Source: Candidatus Aminicenantes bacterium RBG_16_66_30 (lineage in GTDB: Bacteria > Acidobacteriota > Aminicenantia > Aminicenantales > Saccharicenantaceae). From it: a stretch of DNA of 39,649 bases. The DNA is taken from the NCBI GenBank assembly GCA_001775715.1, contig MEYC01000040.1, positions 20,894 through 60,542 of the forward strand, read 5' to 3'. Position numbers and translations under genes: made by a program. The notes beneath the pieces were generated by a model. That model was not told the origin of the DNA and searched no databases. It saw nothing but the letters and a program-made list of their open reading frames with translations. Each line of letters opens with the position of its first letter. Position 1 is the first letter of the stretch. Positions 31,779-39,494 of the stretch are shown here, one piece after another.

Positions 31779-31805
31779 GGGACAGTCCCCCCCGGGGACA
31801 GTCCC
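31779..31805. repeat. Two GGGACAGTCCC palindromes between convergent fmt and M23 peptidase genes
   Basis: GGGACAGTCCC occurs at 31779-31789 and 31795-31805, and the two together form a larger near-perfect inverted repeat. The core matches the palindrome after miaB. A role as a bidirectional terminator or as a short REP-type element is possible. Confidence 0.65.
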
Positions 31806-31824
31806 GTAGACAGGGGCGGGAGGG

Positions 31825-32748
31825 CTACTCTTCGAGCAGGTAATTGCGGGGGTCGACGCGCCGGCCGTCCCGCAGGACTTCATAGTGGACGTGGGGGCCG
31901 GCGGCCTTGCCCGTTTGGCCGATGTAGCCGATGATGTCCCGCCTCTTGACCTTCTGCCCCGCCTTGACGGCGAAGTTGCTCATATGGCCGTAGACGGTCG
32001 TGAAGCCGTTGCCGTGGCTGATGGTGACGTTCTTGCCGAGGTATTTATCGGTCTGGACTTTGATGACGATGCCGTCCGCCGTGGCCATGATGGGATTGCC
32101 GATGTTGGTCGAGATATCGACGCCGTAGTGCATCGTCCAGGCCCCCGTGAAGGGGTCGTTCCGATGGCCGAAAACGGAGCTCATCCAGCCGACGACCGGC
32201 ATGATCGACGGCGTCGAGGCCAGCCGGAGGCTGTCGCTCTCGAAGAAGCTCAGAAGACTGCTAAGGTTGGACTCGATGCTCAGGGCCTTCTGGCTCAAGC
32301 TCTGGATCGTCCCCGGCGTGATGATCTGGGGGCCGCTCGGAAGGGGGGCCTGGCCGGGGTCGGTCTCGGCCTCGGGCTCCTGCTTGTCGGGTTCGCCCCC
32401 GCCGATCCCGGCCGGGGCGGTCAGGACCTCGGGCGACTTCAGCCCGGCCATGACATTGAGCTTCTTGGTGTAGGTCTCGAAATGGGCGATGGTCGACTGG
32501 AGCTCGCTGATGGACCTCTCGTACTTGGCGATCGCCACTCTCTGTTCAACCGTCTCCGCCTTGAGGGCCCTGTAGCGGCCGCGGATGACGTTCATCCGGA
32601 CGTAGTCGACCAGGACGGCCGCCAGGACCAGACCCAGGGCCACCCCGGCGACGGCCAGCGCCTTCAGGGCCCGCCGGGTGAAGCATAGAGTTTTCGTGCT
32701 CGTCTTCGTGTGCGGGACGATGATGACCGAGAGGTGTTGTTTAGACAT
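31825..32748 (-). CDS. M23 family peptidoglycan metallopeptidase (LytM/DipM-like)
   Basis: A 307-residue protein with a cytoplasmic N-terminus, one membrane helix (about 30-50), a coiled-coil (about 55-95), a low-complexity Pro/Glu linker (about 110-145) and a C-terminal LytM domain (about 185-305). Zinc-site motifs are intact: HRNDPFTGAWTMHYGVDIS with the HxxxD pair, VYGHMSNF and GPHVHYEV. It would cleave peptide cross-bridges in peptidoglycan or activate amidases. The end PRNYLLEE is typical. It has its own promoter and is convergent with fmt. Confidence 0.93.
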   Translation of the reverse strand: MSKQHLSVIIVPHTKTSTKTLCFTRRALKALAVAGVALGLVLAAVLVDYVRMNVIRGRYRALKAETVEQRVAIAKYERSISELQSTIAHFETYTKKLNVMAGLKSPEVLTAPAGIGGGEPDKQEPEAETDPGQAPLPSGPQIITPGTIQSLSQKALSIESNLSSLLSFFESDSLRLASTPSIMPVVGWMSSVFGHRNDPFTGAWTMHYGVDISTNIGNPIMATADGIVIKVQTDKYLGKNVTISHGNGFTTVYGHMSNFAVKAGQKVKRRDIIGYIGQTGKAAGPHVHYEVLRDGRRVDPRNYLLEE

Positions 32749-32760
32749 TGGTTCACGCCT

Positions 32761-32790
32761 CTTTTACCACATATGCCAAAAAAGTGTCAA
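32761..32790 (-). promoter_or_regulatory. Candidate promoter of the M23 peptidase gene
   Basis: Minus-strand TTGACA (32785-32790), an 18-nt spacer and TAAAAG (32761-32766), about 12 nt before the ATG. The -10 box is a moderate match. Upstream toward the SDR gene the sequence GCGTTTTTC occurs twice. Confidence 0.5.
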
Positions 32791-32840
32791 GACTTTTCAG
32801 GGGGAAAAACGCTTCACCCCCGTTGGCTAGCCGAAAAACG

Positions 32841-33602
32841 CTATCCTCCGCAGAGGACCGACCCCCCGTTGACGTCGAGGATCTCCCCGGTCACGTGCCG
32901 GGCCAGGTCGGAGGCCAGGAAGAGGATGGGGCCGGCGATGTCCTCCGGCGGCGGGATCCGCCGCAAGGGGATCGTCAGACGGACCTTCTCCTTGAAGGCG
33001 GGATCGCTGAAGCTCGGCGCGCTCATATCGGTGTCCACCCAGCCGGGGGCGACCGCGTTGACCCGGATCCCGTAGGGGGCCAGCTCCACGGCCAGGGACT
33101 TGGTCAGGGCGTGGAGGGCGCCCTTGCTGGCCGCGTAATGGGAGTGGAGGGCCTCCCCGCGGACGCCGGCCGTCGAGGTGACGTTGATGATCGAGCCCCG
33201 GCCGTGCTCCTTCATGGACGGGACGACGGCGTTCGTGGCGTAAAAGACCCCGTCGACGTTGACGGCGATCGTCTCCCGGTAGGCGGCCTCGTCCATCCGG
33301 CCCATCTCGAGATAGGTCCAGATGCCGGCGTTGTTGACCAAGGTGTCGATCTCGCCCCACTTGTCGAGGATGTCCACGGTCATGCGCTCGATCTCGGCCC
33401 GGGAGGACATCTCCGCCTTGTAGGCGAGGGCGCGGCGGCCGAGGCGTTCCACATCCTTGATTACGTCCGCGGCCGCCTTTTGGTTGCGGGCGTAGCTGAT
33501 GGCGACGTCCGCCCCGGCCTGGGCGAAGAGCAAGGCCGCCGCCCGGCCGATCCCCCGCGACCCGCCCGTGATCAGGACTTTATGGCCCTCGAGCCGGATC
33601 AT
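32841..33602 (-). CDS. Short-chain dehydrogenase/reductase (FabG-like)
   Basis: A 253-residue classical SDR. TGGSRGIG (about 12-19) binds the nucleotide, NNAG (about 90-93) is conserved, and the catalytic Ser/Tyr/Lys lie in INVTSTAG and HYAASKGAL. VAPGWVDTDM and the NGGSVLCGG end are typical of the FabG branch. Absence of an acidic residue after the second strand (SYARN) favours NADPH. It overlaps the acnB stop by 4 nt, so it is translationally coupled to aconitase, an uncommon pairing. A role in fatty-acid synthesis is not supported by neighbours; the substrate is unknown. Confidence 0.93.
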   Translation of the reverse strand: MIRLEGHKVLITGGSRGIGRAAALLFAQAGADVAISYARNQKAAADVIKDVERLGRRALAYKAEMSSRAEIERMTVDILDKWGEIDTLVNNAGIWTYLEMGRMDEAAYRETIAVNVDGVFYATNAVVPSMKEHGRGSIINVTSTAGVRGEALHSHYAASKGALHALTKSLAVELAPYGIRVNAVAPGWVDTDMSAPSFSDPAFKEKVRLTIPLRRIPPPEDIAGPILFLASDLARHVTGEILDVNGGSVLCGG

Positions 33603-36142
33603 CGGACGTATCCCAGGCTGAAGTCGCCCATCTTATGGAACTCGAGGGTGCGGTAGATCTCGTCGGCCTTGGGCAGGATCCGCTCCTTCATGACGGCCAT
33701 GTATTCTTCGACCGTGGGGATGCGGCCCTTGAGGGCGGTCAAGGCGGCCAGCTCCGACGAGCCGAGGTAGACGCGCGTGTTGTCGCCGAGCCGATGATCG
33801 AAATTGCGCGTCGACGTGGCGAAGACTGTCGTCCCGGGGGCGACGCGGGCCTGGTTGCCCATGCAGAGGGAACAGCCGGGCATCTCGGTCCGGCCCCCGG
33901 ATCCCACGAAGATGGCGTAGAATCCCTCCCGCATGAGCTGGGCGGCGTCCATCTTGGTCGGCGGTGTGATCCAGACCCTGGCCGAGGGGAGCCCCGCCTT
34001 GTCGAGAATGCGGCCGGCGGCCCGGAATTGCCCGATGTTGGTCATGCACGACCCGACGAAGACCTCCTGCACGGGGTCCCCGGAGATGGCCGAGAGCGGC
34101 CGGACGTCGTCAGGATCATTGGGGCAGGCGACCAGCGGTTCGGTGACGGCCGCCAAGTCGATCTCCAGGACGGCTTTGTACTCGGCGTGCGGATCGCGTT
34201 TGAGCAGGACGGGGTCGGCCAGCCAGGCCTTGCAGGCGGCGATCCGCCGGCGGAGGGTGTCGGCGCTCTGGTAGCCCTCTTCGATCATCTTCTCCATGAG
34301 GGCGACGTTGCTCTTGAGGTACTCGGCGACCCGCTCCGCCTTGAGCGAGATGACGCAGGCGGCGGCCGACCGCTCGGCCGAGGCGTCGGTCAGCTCGTAG
34401 GCCTGGTCCCCGGTGAGGTCCTCGAGGCCCTCGATCTCGAGGACGCAGCCGTTGAAAATGTTCTTCTTCCCTTTCTTTTGGACGGTCAGGAGCCCCTTCT
34501 GGATGGCGAAGTACGGGATGGCGTTGACGGCGTCGCGGAGGGTGATGCCGGCATTCAGCTTCCCGGTGAACCGGACGAGGACGGACTCGGGCATATCGAG
34601 GGGCATGAAGCCCAGCGCGCCGGCGAAGGCGACCAGGCCCGACCCGGCCGGGAAAGAGATTCCGATCGGGAAGCGGGTGTGGGAATCGCCGCCCGTGCCG
34701 ACCGTGTCGGGAAGGACAAGGCGGTTGAGCCAGGAGTGGATGACGCCGTCCCCGGGCCGGAGCGAGACGCCCTTGCGGGCGACCATGAACGGCGGCAGGG
34801 TCTTGTGGACCTTGACGTCGGTCGGCTTGGGGTAAGCGGCCGTGTGGCAGAACGACTGCATGAAAAGGTCGGCCTGGAACTCGAGGCAAGCCAGCTCCTT
34901 GAGCTCGTCGGCGGTCATGGGCCCCGTCGTGTCCTGGGAGCCGACGGTCGTCATGCGCGGCTCGCAGGCGGTGCCGGGGAGGACGCCGGCGACGCCGCAG
35001 GCCCGGCCGACGATCTTCTGGGCTTGCGTGTAGCCCTGGTCCGGCATCGGCCGGGGGTTTTTGACGGTTGTGAAGAAACCGGCCTCGCCGAGGCCGAGGG
35101 CCTTGCGGGCCCTGGCCGTGAGCTGCCGGCCGATGATGAGATTGAGCCGGCCGCCGGCCCTAAATTCGTCCTTGAGCGTCGCCGGCTTGACCTCGAGGGG
35201 GGAGATCACGGCGCCGGACGCGTCGCGGACGACGCCCGCCCGGAAGTCCAGGGTGATGACGTCCCCCGTCTTCATCTTCGTCACGTCGGCTATGAGAGGC
35301 AAGCCGCCGGAATCCTCGGTCGTGTTGAAGAAGATCGGGGCGATCAGGCCGCCGATGACGACGCCGGCCCGCCGCTTGTTGGGGATGAAGGGGATGTCCT
35401 CGCCGATGTGCCACATGAGCGAGTTGCAGGCGGATTTGCGGCTCGAGCCCGTGCCGACGACGTCGCCGACGAAGGCCACCCGGTGCCCCTCCCCGCGGAA
35501 CGTCTTCATGACCTCGTTGCCGCCGGGGAAGCGGGTCTGGCCCATGGATTGGGCGTGGAGGGGGATGTCGGGGCGGGTCGGCGCGTGACCGGCCGGGGAG
35601 AAATCGTCCGTGTTGATCTCGCCGTCGACCTTGAAGACCTTGAGGACCAGCGTCTCCGGCAGGGCGGGCCGGGTCAGGAACCACTCCCCCGCCGCCCACG
35701 ATCCCAGAACGGACTCGGCGAAGGGGTTCGTCGCGGACATCTTGACGATCGTCTCGAAGTGGCCGTAGACGAGGACGATCTTCTTCAGGGCCTCGGCCGC
35801 GACGGCGGCGACGGCCCCGTCGGTGAGGCCCTCGACGAGCGGCTCGACATTGTACCCACCGAGCATCGTTCCGAGGAGCCGGACCGCGTCCTCGCGGGTG
35901 ATCGCCGGCGAAGAGGCCTTGCCCTTGGCCACGGCGGCCAGCCAGTCGGCCTTGACCTTGGCCGCCGGGTCGACGCCCGGCGCGACCCGGTTCTCGAGGA
36001 GGCCGCGGAGAAGCGTCCCCGTCTCGCGGTCGGCCGACGCGAGGCCCTGGCAGACCTCCTCGACCTCCGCCGGAGTCAGCGGGAGCGGCGGCAGGCCGGC
36101 CTTGGCCCGCTCCCTCTCCTGATCATGGTATGAATCCAACAT
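33599..36142 (-). CDS. acnB: Aconitate hydratase B
   Basis: An 847-residue protein of the AcnB architecture: HEAT-like N-terminal domain (1 to about 160), the swivel domain early in the chain (KVDGEINTDDFSPAGHA, then GTGSSRKSACNSLMW), and the catalytic core. The [4Fe-4S] ligands are Cys699 (GSCMTNIG), Cys757 and Cys760 (CSLCMGNQ), with spacing close to E. coli AcnB. It interconverts citrate and isocitrate in the TCA cycle and may act on 2-methylisocitrate. AGGAG precedes the ATG. The promoter is strong and the message is predicted to begin with a GC hairpin. Divergent mdh shares the intergenic region. Confidence 0.96.
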   Translation of the reverse strand: MLDSYHDQERERAKAGLPPLPLTPAEVEEVCQGLASADRETGTLLRGLLENRVAPGVDPAAKVKADWLAAVAKGKASSPAITREDAVRLLGTMLGGYNVEPLVEGLTDGAVAAVAAEALKKIVLVYGHFETIVKMSATNPFAESVLGSWAAGEWFLTRPALPETLVLKVFKVDGEINTDDFSPAGHAPTRPDIPLHAQSMGQTRFPGGNEVMKTFRGEGHRVAFVGDVVGTGSSRKSACNSLMWHIGEDIPFIPNKRRAGVVIGGLIAPIFFNTTEDSGGLPLIADVTKMKTGDVITLDFRAGVVRDASGAVISPLEVKPATLKDEFRAGGRLNLIIGRQLTARARKALGLGEAGFFTTVKNPRPMPDQGYTQAQKIVGRACGVAGVLPGTACEPRMTTVGSQDTTGPMTADELKELACLEFQADLFMQSFCHTAAYPKPTDVKVHKTLPPFMVARKGVSLRPGDGVIHSWLNRLVLPDTVGTGGDSHTRFPIGISFPAGSGLVAFAGALGFMPLDMPESVLVRFTGKLNAGITLRDAVNAIPYFAIQKGLLTVQKKGKKNIFNGCVLEIEGLEDLTGDQAYELTDASAERSAAACVISLKAERVAEYLKSNVALMEKMIEEGYQSADTLRRRIAACKAWLADPVLLKRDPHAEYKAVLEIDLAAVTEPLVACPNDPDDVRPLSAISGDPVQEVFVGSCMTNIGQFRAAGRILDKAGLPSARVWITPPTKMDAAQLMREGFYAIFVGSGGRTEMPGCSLCMGNQARVAPGTTVFATSTRNFDHRLGDNTRVYLGSSELAALTALKGRIPTVEEYMAVMKERILPKADEIYRTLEFHKMGDFSLGYVR

Positions 36143-36166
36143 GGAGCATCTCCTGGTGTGCGATTT

Positions 36167-36185
36167 GGGCGCCGATCCGGCGCCC
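36167..36185 (-). promoter_or_regulatory. GC hairpin at the predicted 5' end of the acnB message
   Basis: An 8-bp perfect stem (arm GGGCGCCG) with a 3-nt loop starts within a few bases of the predicted transcription start and lies 25 nt before the ATG. It could protect the RNA 5' end or be an operator for a dimeric regulator. Confidence 0.55.
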
Positions 36186-36189
36186 CCTA

Positions 36190-36218
36190 GATATAGGATT
36201 TTTGGGGATCTTTGTCAA
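36190..36218 (-). promoter_or_regulatory. Strong promoter of acnB
   Basis: Minus-strand TTGACA (36213-36218), a 17-nt spacer and TATATC (36190-36195). Confidence 0.78.
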
Positions 36219-36238
36219 AGCTCAACGAGACGAAGCTA

Positions 36239-36267
36239 TTGCTTTTCGGACCGAATCCGGTTAGAAT
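36239..36267 (+). promoter_or_regulatory. Promoter of mdh
   Basis: TTGCTT (36239-36244), a 17-nt spacer and TAGAAT (36262-36267); AAGGAG lies before the ATG. The acnB -35 box ends only 21 bp away, so the two promoters are back to back. Confidence 0.6.
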
Positions 36268-36311
36268 TCCGAAGCAGTTTTTTTACCCCGAAAACTTAAG
36301 GAGAACACGAC

Positions 36312-37244
36312 ATGCGCAAGAAGATCGCTCTCGTCGGCGGCGGGCAGATCGGCCAGATCCTGGCCATGCTCGCGGCCCAAAAGGAGCTGGGGGACATCGT
36401 CATCCTGGATATTCCCGAGCTCGAGAACCCGGCCAAGGGCAAGGCCCTTGACCTCATGGAGATGGCCCCCCACGGCAACTATGACGCCAGCATCACCGGC
36501 ACATCCGACTACAAGGACATCGCCGGCGCCGACGTCGTCATCATCACGGCCGGCAGACCCCGCCAGGCCGGCATGACCCGCGAAGACCTCCTGGCCGTCA
36601 ATCTCGATATCATCAAGCAGGTCGCGGCGGGAATCAAGGAGAATGCGCCCAAGGCGTTCTGCATCGTCGTCACCAATCCGCTCGACGCCATGGTCTACGC
36701 CTTCTCCAAGCTGACCGGCTTCCCCCGCCACCAGGTCGTCGGCATGGCCGGGACGCTGGACACCGCCCGCTGGCGCGCCTTCGTCGCCATGGAGCTCGGC
36801 GTGTCGGTCAGCGACGTCGCCGGAACGGTCCTCGGCGGCCACGGCCCGGACATGGTCCCCTTGCCCCGGCTGACCACCGTCGGCGGCGTGCCGCTGACCG
36901 ATCTCGCCACCAAGGAGCAGATCGAGAAGCTGGCCACCCGGACCCGCGAGGCGGGGACCGAGATCGTCAAGCTCTTCGGCAAGGGCTCCGCGTTCTTCAG
37001 CCCGGCCTGGAGCGCCATCGTCATCGCCGAGTCCTACCTCAAGGACAAGCACCGCATCCTCCCCTGCGCGGCCCTCTGCCAGGGCGAGTACGGCGTCCAG
37101 GGCCTGTTCATCGGCGTTCCCGTCATGATCTCGGCCAAGGGCATGGAGAAGATCTACGAGATCAAGCTCAACGACGAAGAAAAGGCCATGCTCTCCAAGA
37201 CCGTCGGCGTCGTCCAGAAGACCGTCGAGGAGACCAAGCTCTAA
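36312..37244 (+). CDS. mdh: Malate dehydrogenase (LDH-like type)
   Basis: A 310-residue NAD-dependent enzyme. The Rossmann loop reads ALVGGGQIGQILA (about 6-18) and Asp33 in ILDI selects NAD. The substrate loop GRPRQAGMTREDLL carries arginines at the positions that mark malate (not lactate) specificity, and VVTNPLDAM, the arginine in LDTARWRAF and the catalytic His177 in GGHGPDMVPL are all present. It oxidises malate to oxaloacetate in the TCA cycle. It is a one-gene unit with a promoter and an excellent terminator, and is divergent from acnB. Confidence 0.95.
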   Translation: MRKKIALVGGGQIGQILAMLAAQKELGDIVILDIPELENPAKGKALDLMEMAPHGNYDASITGTSDYKDIAGADVVIITAGRPRQAGMTREDLLAVNLDIIKQVAAGIKENAPKAFCIVVTNPLDAMVYAFSKLTGFPRHQVVGMAGTLDTARWRAFVAMELGVSVSDVAGTVLGGHGPDMVPLPRLTTVGGVPLTDLATKEQIEKLATRTREAGTEIVKLFGKGSAFFSPAWSAIVIAESYLKDKHRILPCAALCQGEYGVQGLFIGVPVMISAKGMEKIYEIKLNDEEKAMLSKTVGVVQKTVEETKL

Positions 37245-37268
37245 GACCGGCCCTTCCATCGGATCACC

Positions 37269-37305
37269 GGCCGGAGGCGGCCTCGCCGTCTCCGGCCTCT
37301 TTTTT
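37269..37305 (+). terminator. Rho-independent terminator of mdh
   Basis: GGCCGGAG and CTCCGGCC pair, the stem continuing inward to about 13 bp with one G-U, followed by TC and six T residues. It begins 25 nt after the stop codon. Confidence 0.92.
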
Positions 37306-37309
37306 GCCC

Positions 37310-37338
37310 TTTATCTTTTCCGGGTCCGGGGCTATAAT
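37310..37338 (+). promoter_or_regulatory. Promoter of the KimA-like transporter gene
   Basis: A perfect TATAAT (37333-37338) with a modest TTTATC (37310-37315) at 17 nt. The predicted leader is about 62 nt, ending with AGGAAG before the ATG; it is too short for a ydaO-type c-di-AMP riboswitch. Confidence 0.6.
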
Positions 37339-37406
37339 AGCCGCCAGCCGAAAGACCCCCCAAAGAGCCCTCGAATACCGGAACACCCCAGCAGGAAGAC
37401 CTCGAT

Positions 37407-39377
37407 ATGAACCAAGACAACGGCACGCTTGGAGACAAGCTCAAGCGGACGCTGATCGGCAAGCCGCGCGACATTAAAGACCCCTCGCTCTTTCACAAGA
37501 TCGCCCTGATCCCCATTCTCGCCTGGATCGGCCTCGGCGCCGACGGCCTGTCCTCCGCCTCCTACGGACCGGAGGAGGCCTTCAAGGTCCTGGGCCAGCA
37601 CACCTACCTCGCCCTGGCCCTGGCCGTGGCCACGGCCCTGACCGTCTTCATCATCTCCTACGCCTACTCGCGGATCATCGAGTACTTCCCGTCCGGCGGA
37701 GGCGGCTACATCGTCGCGACGCATACGCTCGGCGAGAAGGCCGGCGTCCTGTCCGGGAGCGCCCTGCTCGTCGACTATATGCTGACGATCACGGTCTCCA
37801 TCGTCGCCTGCGGCGACGCGATCTTCAGCTTCTTCCCGGCCTCGGCCCAACCGTTCAAGACCCCGTTCGAGGTCCTGGCCATCGTCTTTCTCGTCGTCAT
37901 CAACCTCCGCGGCATCAAGGAGTCCGTGACGCTTCTCGCTCCGATCTTCGTCGTCTTCATCCTGACCCACGCCCTCCTCATCGGCTACGGCGTCCTCAAG
38001 CACATCCCCGAGATCGGGGCGGTGGCCGCGGACGTCCGGACCGGATTCCAAGGGGGCCTCGCGACGCTCGGCCTGGGCGGCATGGCCCTTCTCTTCCTCC
38101 GGGCCTTCTCCATGGGCGGCGGAACGTACACGGGCATCGAGGCCGTTTCGAACGGCCTGCAGATCCTCCGCGAACCCCGGGTCCACAACGGCAAGAAGAC
38201 CATGGTGTACATGTCCGTCTCCCTCGCCCTGACGGCCGGCGGCATCCTCGTCTGCTATCTCCTCCTCGGCGTCAGCCCGGTCGCGGGAAAGACCCTCAAC
38301 GCCGTGCTCGCCGGCAAGGTCTTCGGCGGCTGGAGCTTCGGCGGCCTCCTGGCCATCGTCACCATCTTCACGGAGGGGGCCATCCTTCTCGTCGCCGCCC
38401 AAGCCGGCTTCGTCGACGGTCCCCGGGTCATGGCCAACATGGCCGTCGACTACTGGTTCCCCCATCGCTTCGCCTCGCTCTCCGACCGCCTGACCATGCA
38501 GAACGGCGTCCTGCTCATGGGCGGCGCGGCGATCGCGCTTCTCCTCTACTCGCGCGGCCGCATAACGATGCTCATCGTCATGTACTCGATCAATGTCTTC
38601 CTGACCTTCTCTCTGTCGCAGCTGGGCATGTCCCGCTTCTTCATCAAGAACCGGCGGAAGGACCCGCTCTGGAAGAGGCACCTGCCCGTCCATCTCATCG
38701 GCCTGGCCGTCTGCCTGGCCATCCTGACCGTGACCGTCCTCGAGAAATTCTCGCACGGCGGCTGGCTGACCATCGTCCTCACCTCCGTCGTCGTCATCCT
38801 CTGCTACCTCATCAAGGGCCACTACAATCGTGTCCGCAGGGGCGTCCGGGAGCTCGACGACATGCTCGTGGCCATCCCCCACAAAGGCACATACAACGCC
38901 GAGCCGGCCGATCCCAAGGAGATGACGGCCATCCAGCTCGTCAGCGGCTATTCCGGCTTCGGCGTCCATACCTTCCTGTCCATCATCCGCGGCTTCCCCG
39001 GCCTCTACAAGAACTTTGTCTTCGTCTCGGTGGCCGAGGTCGATGCCGGGGCCTTCCGGGAGACGGAATCCGTCGGCCGGCTGACCCAGGCGGCCAAGGA
39101 CTCCCTCAAGAAATACGTCGAGATGGCCCGCAAGCTCGGCTTCCCGGCCGAGTCGCGCCTCGATACCGGCATCGACGTCGTCGAGACGGCTTCGGCCCTG
39201 TGCGAGCGCGTCGTCCGCGAGTTCCCCCGATCGACCGTCTTCGCCGGACAAACCGTCTTCCGCCGGCCCGGCCTCGTCAACCGTATCCTCCACAACGAGA
39301 CGGCCTTCGCCATCCAGCAGGAGCTGCGCTGGAAGGGCATCACGACGGTCATTTTGCCCATCCGGATCAATATCTGA
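37407..39377 (+). CDS. APC-superfamily permease, KimA/YdaO-like (probable potassium or amino-acid importer)
   Basis: A 656-residue protein with about 12 transmembrane helices (about 30-475) and a soluble C-terminal domain of about 180 residues. LGADGLSSASYGPEEAF, the SYAYSRIIEYFPSGGGGYIVA helix and GSALLVDYMLTITVSI are typical of the KimA branch, whose Bacillus member is a high-affinity K+/H+ symporter controlled by c-di-AMP. The soluble tail resembles the dimerising cytosolic domain of KimA. No diadenylate cyclase gene is in the window, so c-di-AMP control is unproven. It has its own promoter after the mdh terminator. An amino-acid substrate cannot be excluded. Confidence 0.82.
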   Translation: MNQDNGTLGDKLKRTLIGKPRDIKDPSLFHKIALIPILAWIGLGADGLSSASYGPEEAFKVLGQHTYLALALAVATALTVFIISYAYSRIIEYFPSGGGGYIVATHTLGEKAGVLSGSALLVDYMLTITVSIVACGDAIFSFFPASAQPFKTPFEVLAIVFLVVINLRGIKESVTLLAPIFVVFILTHALLIGYGVLKHIPEIGAVAADVRTGFQGGLATLGLGGMALLFLRAFSMGGGTYTGIEAVSNGLQILREPRVHNGKKTMVYMSVSLALTAGGILVCYLLLGVSPVAGKTLNAVLAGKVFGGWSFGGLLAIVTIFTEGAILLVAAQAGFVDGPRVMANMAVDYWFPHRFASLSDRLTMQNGVLLMGGAAIALLLYSRGRITMLIVMYSINVFLTFSLSQLGMSRFFIKNRRKDPLWKRHLPVHLIGLAVCLAILTVTVLEKFSHGGWLTIVLTSVVVILCYLIKGHYNRVRRGVRELDDMLVAIPHKGTYNAEPADPKEMTAIQLVSGYSGFGVHTFLSIIRGFPGLYKNFVFVSVAEVDAGAFRETESVGRLTQAAKDSLKKYVEMARKLGFPAESRLDTGIDVVETASALCERVVREFPRSTVFAGQTVFRRPGLVNRILHNETAFAIQQELRWKGITTVILPIRINI

Positions 39378-39383
39378 GTGCGA

Positions 39384-39412
39384 TTGACAAATCGCCGGCG
39401 TACGGATATTAA
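39384..39412 (+). promoter_or_regulatory. Strong promoter of the right-edge lipoprotein gene
   Basis: Perfect TTGACA (39384-39389), a 17-nt spacer and TATTAA (39407-39412). The leader of about 75 nt contains an 18-codon frame (39428-39484) without a good ribosome-binding site. Confidence 0.72.
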
Positions 39413-39494
39413 AGGGCGGGCGCCAACATGGCCTTCTACGTCACCGGGAAGCCGGACCGGACGGGAAGCCCTCATCGCGCGTAGGGAGTCGTCC

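Noticed and set aside
37339-37406. A c-di-AMP (ydaO) riboswitch before the KimA-like gene
   Set aside because: The leader is about half the needed length and the conserved ydaO core segments are not visible.
39428-39484. An 18-codon leader peptide before the right-edge lipoprotein
   Set aside because: It has no convincing ribosome-binding site and no amino-acid run that would suggest attenuation.
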